Shown: positions 5,258 to 10,304 of the stretch, one piece after another
Layout: each line of letters opens with the position of its first letter
Numbering within the stretch: the first letter of the stretch is position 1
Source of the DNA: JBHELQ01 sp046262995
Lineage (GTDB): Bacteria; Actinomycetota; Thermoleophilia; Solirubrobacterales; Thermoleophilaceae
Assembly (NCBI GenBank): GCA_046262995.1
Contig: JBHELQ010000015.1
Span: forward strand, 1 to 10,304
DNA: 10,304 nucleotides
Direction: 5' to 3'
The notes under the pieces: model-generated
The model's database searches: none
Seen by the model: the letters and a program-made list of their open reading frames with translations, nothing else
Told to the model about the DNA's origin: nothing
Position numbers and translations under genes: made by a program

Positions 5258-7281
5258 GCGCCGCCTCGGCGACAAAGCGGGCCGCGCAGCTCAGGCGGCA
5301 GCTCGAGCACCACAACCACCGCTACTACGTCCTCGACGACCCGGAGGTCTCCGACTCGGACTACGACGCGCTGCTGAACGAGCTGCGCGAACTCGAGGCC
5401 GAGCACCCGAAGCTGCGCACCCCCGACTCGCCCACACAGCGGGTGGGCGGCAAGCCGCTGGACAAGTTCGTGCACGTGCGCCACCTGCAGCCGATGCTGT
5501 CGCTCGGCAATGCCCGAAACGAGGAGGAGCTGCGGGCCTGGGTCGTGCGCAGCGAGCGCCTGCTCGCGAAGCAGGGGATCGAGGACGCCGCCGTGCGATT
5601 TGTCAGCGAGCCGAAGATCGACGGCCTGGCGATCTCGCTGGTCTACGAGGAGGGCCAGCTTGCCCGGGGCGCCACTCGCGGCGATGGGGAGATCGGTGAG
5701 GACGTGACCCAGAACCTGCGCACGGTGGGCGCCATCCCGCTGCGCATCGAGGACGCGCCGCGGCTGCTCGAGGTGCGGGGGGAGGTCTACCTGCCGCTGA
5801 GCGCCTTCCGGCGCCTGAACGAGGAGCGGGCGGAGGCGGGAGAACCCACCTTCGCGAACCCGCGCAACTCCGCCGCCGGCTCGATCCGGCAGCTCGACCC
5901 GGACGTGACTGCGTCGCGCCCGCTGTCGATCTGGTGCTACAGCGTCGGCGCCGCGGAGGGCATCGAGTTCGACTCCCACTTCGAGTCGCTCGAATGGCTG
6001 CGGGAGCACGGCTTCAGGGTCAACCCGGACGTGGCCGTGCACGACACGGTCGACGAGGTGGCGGAGGCCTGCCACGCCTGGGAGGAACGGCGCGACCGGC
6101 TGGACTTCGAGATCGACGGCGTGGTGGTGAAGGTGGACGACCTGGAGCTGCAGCGCCGGCTCGGCGTCGTCGGCCGCGAGCCGCGCGGCGCGATCGCGTG
6201 GAAGTTCGCGCCCTCCACGGCCACGACGACGCTGCGAAAGGTCGCCTGGAACGTGGGACGGACCGGCCATCTGGTGCCCTTCGCCCAGCTCGAGCCCGTT
6301 CAGGTCTCGGGGGTGACGGTGAAGCTCGCGACGCTCCACAACGAGGAGGACCTGCGCCGCAAGGACGTGCGCGAGGGGGACGAGGTGATCGTGATGCGGG
6401 CCGGCGACGTGATCCCGCAGGTGGTCTCACCGAGCGCCAAGGCCCAGCGGGCGCGCAAGCGAGGCCCGGCGCCCGAGCCGCCCGACTCCTGTCCCTCCTG
6501 CGGCACGAAGACGGTCAAGCCGGAGGACGGCGTCTGGACGATCTGCCCGAACCGCGCCTCCTGTCCGGGCCAGCTGTTCCAGGCCGTCAAGCACTTCGTC
6601 AGCAAGGGAGCGATGGACATCGAGGGCCTGGGCGAGGAGAACGCGCGCCGCTTCCTCCAGGAGGACCTGATCCGCAACGTGGCGGACATCTATGAGCTCG
6701 ACGAGCAGCGCGTCGCTCCGCTCGAGGGCTTCGGGGAGATCTCCGCCGGGAACCTGATCGCCTCGGTCGACGCCTCCAGGGGGCGTCCGTTCCACCGCGT
6801 CCTGTACGCGCTCGGAATTCCAGGGATCGGCTACGTGAACGCCAGGGCGCTGACGGGCGAGTTCCGCACGATCGACGCCCTCATGGCCGCGTCGCCGGAG
6901 GAGATCGAGCAGGCGCCGGGGATCGGGCCGATCCTGGCCCGCACGATCGCCCAGACGCTGGCGGAGGAGCGCACCCGGGACCTGATCGAGCGCCTGCGCT
7001 CGCAGGGGCTGAAAATGGAGGAGGAAGGCGCGCCGGAGCGGCAGGAGGGGCCTCTCTCGGGCAAGACGCTGGTGCTGACCGGAGCGCTCCCGGACCTGAC
7101 GCGCGAGGAGGCGACGGCGAAGATCGAGGCGGCCGGCGGGAAGGTCACCGGATCCGTCTCGCGCAAGACCGACTACGTCGTGGCGGGCGAGGACCCGGGC
7201 ACCAAGTACACGAAGGCGCAGGAGTTGGGCGTCGAGATCATCGACGAGCCGGGGCTTCGCGAGCTCACCGGTTCGAGCTGA
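5254..7281 (+). CDS. ligA: NAD+-dependent DNA ligase LigA
   Basis: LigA seals nicks in duplex DNA during replication and repair, using NAD+ as the AMP donor. The GTG at 5254, overlapping the surE stop, gives 675 residues, the usual length; the frame is open further upstream but reads as surE shadow. Domains in order: Ia, with HNHRYYVLDDPEVSDSDYD at about 20-38 for nicotinamide binding; adenylation, with KIDG and the AMP-accepting Lys121, then GDGEIGEDVTQN; OB fold near 320-400; a four-cysteine zinc finger at C413, C416, C431 and C437 (x2, x14, x5, matching the E. coli spacing); helix-hairpin-helix repeats about 455-590; and a C-terminal BRCT domain from about 600 (LSGKTLVLTGALPDLTREEA). No key residue is missing. 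The last 17 bases overlap the end of convergent dacB. Confidence 0.98.
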   Translation: MSAASATKRAAQLRRQLEHHNHRYYVLDDPEVSDSDYDALLNELRELEAEHPKLRTPDSPTQRVGGKPLDKFVHVRHLQPMLSLGNARNEEELRAWVVRSERLLAKQGIEDAAVRFVSEPKIDGLAISLVYEEGQLARGATRGDGEIGEDVTQNLRTVGAIPLRIEDAPRLLEVRGEVYLPLSAFRRLNEERAEAGEPTFANPRNSAAGSIRQLDPDVTASRPLSIWCYSVGAAEGIEFDSHFESLEWLREHGFRVNPDVAVHDTVDEVAEACHAWEERRDRLDFEIDGVVVKVDDLELQRRLGVVGREPRGAIAWKFAPSTATTTLRKVAWNVGRTGHLVPFAQLEPVQVSGVTVKLATLHNEEDLRRKDVREGDEVIVMRAGDVIPQVVSPSAKAQRARKRGPAPEPPDSCPSCGTKTVKPEDGVWTICPNRASCPGQLFQAVKHFVSKGAMDIEGLGEENARRFLQEDLIRNVADIYELDEQRVAPLEGFGEISAGNLIASVDASRGRPFHRVLYALGIPGIGYVNARALTGEFRTIDALMAASPEEIEQAPGIGPILARTIAQTLAEERTRDLIERLRSQGLKMEEEGAPERQEGPLSGKTLVLTGALPDLTREEATAKIEAAGGKVTGSVSRKTDYVVAGEDPGTKYTKAQELGVEIIDEPGLRELTGSS

Positions 7282-8539
7282 CTCCCGCCGGCGCCCGCAC
7301 GGCCGCAATCGCCTGCGCCATGCGGTCCTGAAGGCGGCGGGCGGAGTCGACGGTGACGTTGTTCATCAGGATCGAGAAGACGTAGACGTCCCCCGAGCGC
7401 GCCTTGCAGTAACCGGACAGGGCGCTGACGTTTGAGAGGGTGCCGGTCTTGCCGCGGCAGTGACGGTGGGCGGGTCCGCGTCGCATGCGGGGCGCGAGGG
7501 TCCCGTCTCGCCCCGCGATCGAGAGCGAGCCGTAGAAGGCGGGGAACTCAGGCCGCGCGCGCATGCCCAGCAGCAGCCGGGCGATCCGGTAAGGCGAGGC
7601 GCGGTCGCGGCGCGAGAGCCCGGCGCCGTCGGCCAGGCGCGCGAAGGACCCGAACTGCCGCGCCGAGCGCCGGGCGAGCCGTGCCCCGCGTGCGGTCGTG
7701 CCCTTGCCCGTCGCGAACGCCGCGACGTCCTTCAGCAGCATCTCCGCGAAGAAGTTGTCGGAGGGCTTGTTCGTGAGCTGGATCAGGCGGGCCATGGACG
7801 GCGAGTCGACCGTGGCCAGCGGTTGCGCGCTGCTGGGGGTCCGCGCGACGCCGGCCGTGCCCGTATGGATGCCCCTGCGTGCGAGCACGGCCCTCAAGCG
7901 CAGCGCGGCGAACTTCGCCGGCCTGCGCTGGAAGGCGGTGCCCCGCTCGTCGGCGAGTCCCCGGTTGTAGTCCAGGGCGCTCAGCGGGCCGATCCAGACT
8001 GAGGTTCGAAAGCGCGACGCCGGACCGCCGCGTCGCCTGTCGAAGAGCGACTCGTCTCCGTACACGTGACCGTCCACGGCGTTGATGCCGGCAGCCTGGA
8101 CCCGGCCGGCCAGCGTCTGGATCGTGGCGCCCCGGCGGTAGTTTCGGCCCACGAACCGGCGGCTGCCGAAGGTCGGGTCACCGCCGCCGCGCAGATACAG
8201 GTCCCCGTGGAAGGTCCCTTCCGGGTCGAGCACGCCACGGCCCAGGACCCGCGTGTGCAGTCGAGCCAGCGGCCCGAACCGCAGCAGCGCGGACGTGGTG
8301 GTGAAGAGCTTGGTGTTCGAGGCCAGGATCCGGGTCCGGCGCGATCGCAGCGCGAAGACCGGATGCCGGTCGGTGGCGTTGTAGACGAAGGCCCCCGAGT
8401 AGAAGCCGGCGCCGCGCATGGCGCGAGCGAGCTTGGACGCCAGCGCGTGCTCCTGGGTCGCTCCGGAGGCCTGGGCGGGCAGCAGCAGTGCGCAGGCCAG
8501 CACGGCGAGCGCCGGAAGGATCGTCCCGGGGCGAGGCAT
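7265..8539 (-). CDS. dacB: D-alanyl-D-alanine carboxypeptidase/endopeptidase (PBP4 family, peptidase S13)
   Basis: An exported serine peptidase that removes the terminal D-Ala from peptidoglycan stem peptides, or cuts cross-links, and binds beta-lactams. The frame is open to 8746, but the ATG at 8539 is chosen because it puts a signal peptide at the N-terminus: basic MPRP, a hydrophobic run of about 16 residues (ILPALAVLACALLLPA), then an Ala-rich cleavage region near residue 24-27. The result is 424 residues. Active-site motifs are S74-N-T-K77 (acyl-enzyme serine), S260-D-N262 in KPSDNFFAEMLLKDV, and K364-T-G366 in GKTGTLSNVSALSGY. YLRGGGDPTF near 115-124 is also typical of the S13 family. 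An alternative ATG at 8626 would bury the signal peptide and overlap the patatin start. No ribosome binding site is visible. Confidence 0.93.
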   Translation of the reverse strand: MPRPGTILPALAVLACALLLPAQASGATQEHALASKLARAMRGAGFYSGAFVYNATDRHPVFALRSRRTRILASNTKLFTTTSALLRFGPLARLHTRVLGRGVLDPEGTFHGDLYLRGGGDPTFGSRRFVGRNYRRGATIQTLAGRVQAAGINAVDGHVYGDESLFDRRRGGPASRFRTSVWIGPLSALDYNRGLADERGTAFQRRPAKFAALRLRAVLARRGIHTGTAGVARTPSSAQPLATVDSPSMARLIQLTNKPSDNFFAEMLLKDVAAFATGKGTTARGARLARRSARQFGSFARLADGAGLSRRDRASPYRIARLLLGMRARPEFPAFYGSLSIAGRDGTLAPRMRRGPAHRHCRGKTGTLSNVSALSGYCKARSGDVYVFSILMNNVTVDSARRLQDRMAQAIAAVRAPAGVSSNR

Positions 8540-8551
8540 CGAGACTGCAAC

Positions 8552-8557
8552 ACGGTA
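8552..8557 (-). promoter_or_regulatory. Candidate -10 element (TACCGT, minus strand) for dacB
   Basis: On the minus strand TACCGT fits TANNNT and ends 12 bases before the chosen ATG, which implies a very short leader. The palindrome at 8560-8573 lies immediately upstream, where a repressor would block polymerase. No clear -35 element is visible. Tentative. Confidence 0.3.
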
Positions 8558-8559
8558 GA

Positions 8560-8573
8560 GCTCCACGTGGAGC
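8560..8573. promoter_or_regulatory. 14-bp perfect palindrome, candidate operator near dacB
   Basis: GCTCCACGTGGAGC is a perfect inverted repeat with a CACGTG core. It lies 21 bases upstream of the dacB start and just upstream of its candidate -10. Its outer half-site GCTC/GAGC is shared with the second palindrome at 8607-8621. A single palindrome of this length can arise by chance in 10 kb of GC-rich DNA; the position is what makes it notable. Confidence 0.4.
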
Positions 8574-8606
8574 GGTGGGGCCGCCGCGGGCGTTCCAGGC
8601 GCTGAT

Positions 8607-8621
8607 GCTCGATAATCGAGC
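8607..8621. promoter_or_regulatory. 15-bp palindrome containing a GATAAT -10-like hexamer, upstream of the patatin gene
   Basis: GCTCGAT-A-ATCGAGC has perfect 7-base arms around one central base. It contains GATAAT (8611-8616), a good -10 hexamer on +, ending eight bases before the ATG at 8625; the minus strand reads GATTAT. No ribosome binding site precedes that ATG, which fits a nearly leaderless message. A dimeric regulator bound here would cover the -10. This is one of the few AT-containing stretches in the divergent region. The promoter call is tentative because no -35 element is recognisable. Confidence 0.45.
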
Positions 8622-8624
8622 TTC

Positions 8625-9893
8625 ATGGGCGACGTAGTCCGGCTCGAGAAGCCTTCCAAGAAGGACCGCAAGACGGTCGGCAAGCCGCCGCGTCGGCGCC
8701 GGCGGCGGTCCCGCACCGCGCTGGTCCTCGGCGGGGGCGGGTTCACGGGCGGGGTCTACGAGATCGGAGCGCTGAGGGCGCTCGACCTGCTGGCGGTGAA
8801 CCGCACGGTCAACGAGTTCGACGTCTACGTCGGCACGAGCGCCGGCTCCTTCGTCGCCTCCCTGGTCTCCAACGGGGTGACCCCCGAGGAGATGATGCGC
8901 GTGGTCAACCAGCAGGTGCCGACGCCCTTCCGGGACATCGACCGCGGCACGCTGATGCGCCCGAACTACACGGAGTTCCTGCAGTCGGCGGCGCTGTTCC
9001 CGCTGCGCATGCTCGGCCTGGCCCGCAGCGTGATCGGGCAGCTCGGCAGCGCGTCGATCATCGACATCGGCGTGGGCGTTGCGGAGGCGCTTCCGTCGGG
9101 CGCATACGACGGGCGTGCCGTCGAGGAGTACCTCCAGAACGTGCTCGGCGACCCCGACCGCACCAACGACTTCCGCCTGCTCGAGAACGAGCTGTTCCTG
9201 ACCGCCACGGACCTCGACACCTGCGAGCGGATAGTGCTCGGCGGCCCCGACTGGGATGACGTGCCGATCTCACGCGCGGTCGCGGCGTCGACGGCCCTGC
9301 CGATGGTCTACAAGCCCCAGGAGGTCAAGGGGCGCCACCTCGTCGACGGCGGCATCCGCTCCACGACCAACGTGGACCTCGCCGTCGAGCGGGGCGCGAA
9401 GTTCGTGATCGTCGTGAACCCGCTCGTCCCCTACGTGAACGACTTCCAGAAGGTGATCCCGACGATGCTGGGGAGCCGCGTCCGGCGGGTGCGCGACATG
9501 GGCTTCCCACAGATCGGCTACCAGACCTTCAAGCTGCTGGCCCATCAGCGCCTGCACGAGGCGGTGGGCCGTTGGCAGGAGAAGTACCCGGGCGTCGACA
9601 TCATCCTGATCGAGCCCGACCCGAACGACGAGCTGATGTTCGAGACCAACGCGCTCAACTTCACCCGCCGCGTCGAGATCGCCCGCCACGGATTCGAGTC
9701 GGTCACCCTGAAGCTCGCAGAGGACTACGACGAGCTGAAGTCCGTCTGCGCCAAGCACGGCATCGACATCTCGGCCACCCGCGTCCGCAGGGTCGTGAAG
9801 AAGTTCGCCGAGGAGCGCGAGAAGACGGCCGGCTGGCGGCGGATCCTCGAGCAGACGACGGGCGCTCTGCTGCGGCAGTCCGAAGAGGCCTGA
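8625..9893 (+). CDS. Patatin-like phospholipase / serine esterase
   Basis: A probable lipid acyl hydrolase using a Ser-Asp dyad. The patatin fold is complete: the oxyanion loop LGGGGFTGGVYEIGAL at about residues 35-50, the nucleophile elbow GTSAG with Ser72, and the catalytic Asp in VDGGIRSTTN (Asp241). The product has 422 residues, with about 180 after the DGG motif and no recognised extra domain. There is no signal peptide. Instead, residues 6-30 are strongly basic, with 14 Lys/Arg in 25 including six consecutive arginines at 23-28, directly before the catalytic domain; this could bind acidic lipid head groups or nucleic acid. The natural substrate cannot be read from the sequence. The gene is transcribed away from dacB and appears to stand alone, ending in tandem hairpins. 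Confidence 0.9.
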   Translation: MGDVVRLEKPSKKDRKTVGKPPRRRRRRSRTALVLGGGGFTGGVYEIGALRALDLLAVNRTVNEFDVYVGTSAGSFVASLVSNGVTPEEMMRVVNQQVPTPFRDIDRGTLMRPNYTEFLQSAALFPLRMLGLARSVIGQLGSASIIDIGVGVAEALPSGAYDGRAVEEYLQNVLGDPDRTNDFRLLENELFLTATDLDTCERIVLGGPDWDDVPISRAVAASTALPMVYKPQEVKGRHLVDGGIRSTTNVDLAVERGAKFVIVVNPLVPYVNDFQKVIPTMLGSRVRRVRDMGFPQIGYQTFKLLAHQRLHEAVGRWQEKYPGVDIILIEPDPNDELMFETNALNFTRRVEIARHGFESVTLKLAEDYDELKSVCAKHGIDISATRVRRVVKKFAEEREKTAGWRRILEQTTGALLRQSEEA

Positions 9894-9898
9894 GCCTC
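9885..9898. terminator. Small hairpin across the patatin stop codon
   Basis: GAGGC / CTGA / GCCTC is a perfect 5-pair stem whose loop contains the TGA stop. It ends exactly where the larger hairpin at 9899-9934 begins, so the two form a tandem pair at the 3' end. It is short enough to be coincidental on its own. Confidence 0.35.
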
Positions 9899-9934
9899 TA
9901 GCCGCCTGGCCGCGGACCCGCGGCCGGCAGGCTA
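9899..9934. terminator. Long inverted repeat between convergent genes, probable bidirectional terminator
   Basis: TAGCC-gc-CTGGCCGCG / GACC / CGCGGCCGG-ca-GGCTA pairs as 5 base pairs, a 2x2 internal loop, then 9 pairs including one T-G wobble, with a four-base loop. It fills the gap between the patatin gene and the aminotransferase gene on the other strand. It includes the aminotransferase stop codon (9932-9934). Being symmetrical it could end transcription from both sides. No T-run follows on either strand. Confidence 0.6.
9901..9923 (+). repeat. GC-rich 3'-end element, copy 2
   Basis: GCCGCCTGGCCGCGG (9901-9915) followed directly by ACCCGCGG (9916-9923) repeats the two blocks found after rplQ at 2826-2840 and 2852-2859. 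Here they are contiguous and form the core of the bidirectional hairpin. Confidence 0.5.
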
Positions 9935-10304
9935 CGAGTCTGGCTGCTCGAGAGACCGCTCCAGCGCCTGCAGCAGCCGGTCCGTAGTCGCCTCGTTGAG
10001 CAGCTGGGCACGGATGTGGTCGTCGGCCCCCAGCGGACCGCCGGGGGCGACGATCACGCCCTGCTCGCCCAGGCGGTTCGCCAGCTGCAGCCCGCTCAGC
10101 TCGTGCGCTCGCAGCCAGACGAAGTTCGCCTGGCTGTCTGTGGCGTCCACCGGCAGTCGTTTAAGGGAATGGAGAATTCGTCGGCGCTCCCTCATCACGG
10201 CCTGCTTGCGCCGCTCGACCTCCGGGCGGCCGATCTTCAGCGCCTGGTCGATGGCCGCCTGCGTGAGAGCGTTCACGCCCAGGACCGGGGCGACGGCGTC
10301 CATC
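9932..10304 (-). CDS. HisC-like PLP-dependent aminotransferase, C-terminal part
   Basis: Only the last roughly 123 residues are inside the window; the gene runs off the right edge and the Met codon at 10301-10303 is probably internal. The fragment matches the small C-terminal domain of fold-type I aminotransferases of the histidinol-phosphate class. VNALTQAAIDQAL follows the region after the PLP lysine, SQANFVWLRA is the conserved S-x-ANF strand, LGEQGVIVAPGGPLG is the RGVIVRPG-type turn, and HIRAQL carries the expected substrate-carboxylate Arg. The PLP lysine itself lies outside the window. Histidinol-phosphate aminotransferase (histidine synthesis) is the likeliest reading; an aromatic aminotransferase or a CobD-type decarboxylase cannot be excluded. 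It converges with the patatin gene across a shared terminator. A short AT-rich patch lies at 10158-10180. Confidence 0.7.
   Translation of the reverse strand, partial: MDAVAPVLGVNALTQAAIDQALKIGRPEVERRKQAVMRERRRILHSLKRLPVDATDSQANFVWLRAHELSGLQLANRLGEQGVIVAPGGPLGADDHIRAQLLNEATTDRLLQALERSLEQPDS

Noticed and set aside
2966..5275. Open frame of 769 codons on the minus strand opposite the methyltransferase, truA and surE
   Set aside because: It lies antisense to three well-identified genes, and its product is Arg/Ala/Gly-rich with no family motifs. This is the usual by-product of GC-rich third positions.
5101..6339. Open minus-strand frame of 412 codons opposite ligA
   Set aside because: Antisense to the catalytic domains of ligA, His/Arg/Leu-biased composition and no motifs.
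7460..8002. Open plus-strand frame of 180 codons opposite dacB
   Set aside because: Antisense to the SDN and KTG motif region of dacB; shadow composition.
8540..8746. Longer N-terminus for the D-Ala-D-Ala carboxypeptidase (ATG at 8626 or 8746)
   Set aside because: It would place the hydrophobic signal segment 30 to 70 residues inside the protein and overlap the patatin gene.
9270..9758. Open minus-strand frame of 162 codons opposite the patatin gene
   Set aside because: Antisense to the catalytic DGG region; Val/His/Asp-rich shadow with no motif.
1..10304. CRISPR arrays, tRNA or rRNA genes, insertion sequences, integrases, toxin-antitoxin or defence genes
   Set aside because: None seen on either strand. 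The window is compact housekeeping coding sequence without regularly spaced repeats or transposase-like frames.

Overview
The window is chromosomal DNA from a high-GC bacterium. Several features suggest an actinobacterium: strong GC bias at third codon positions, frequent GTG starts, start codons with little or no leader, and the order rpsM-rpsK-rpsD-rpoA-rplQ followed shortly by truA. My best guess is a deep lineage such as Thermoleophilia/Solirubrobacterales. S4 keeps its four zinc-binding cysteines, which the mycobacterial form I recall lacks. The lineage is an inference from general resemblance, not from a search.

Layout. (1) Positions 1-2807 are the distal end of the large ribosomal-protein/RNA polymerase operon: rpsM (missing only the first two bases of its start codon), rpsK, rpsD, rpoA and rplQ, all on + and tightly packed. 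A 9-bp hairpin sits in the one real gap, between rpsD and rpoA. (2) Positions 2808-2894 hold a strong GC hairpin, a probable terminator, with an overlapping alternative fold. (3) Positions 2895-7281 are a second + strand cluster: a class I SAM-dependent methyltransferase, truA (tRNA pseudouridine synthase), surE (5'-nucleotidase) and ligA (NAD+ DNA ligase). Two of its junctions are 4-base GTGA stop/start overlaps. (4) dacB (penicillin-binding protein 4-type D-Ala-D-Ala carboxypeptidase) lies on - and meets ligA tail to tail with a 17-bp overlap. (5) A short divergent region (8540-8624) separates dacB from a patatin-like phospholipase on +. It carries two perfect palindromes with the same outer half-site. 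(6) Tandem hairpins end the patatin gene. The C-terminal part of a HisC-like aminotransferase follows on - and runs off the window.

How the genes relate. The first block makes ribosomal small-subunit head and body proteins, L17 and the RNA polymerase alpha subunit. The second groups tRNA modification, nucleotide hydrolysis and DNA joining, which are housekeeping functions probably grouped for expression rather than as a pathway. dacB trims peptidoglycan outside the membrane, and the patatin enzyme probably hydrolyses lipid esters.

Most of the window is conserved housekeeping DNA, and I see no sign of a new defence, mobile or biosynthetic system. The points most worth a second look are non-coding. 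One is a GC-rich hairpin element that occurs twice, each time just after a gene's stop codon. The other is the paired palindromes in the dacB/patatin divergent promoter region. No stretch longer than 300 bases lacks a gene.
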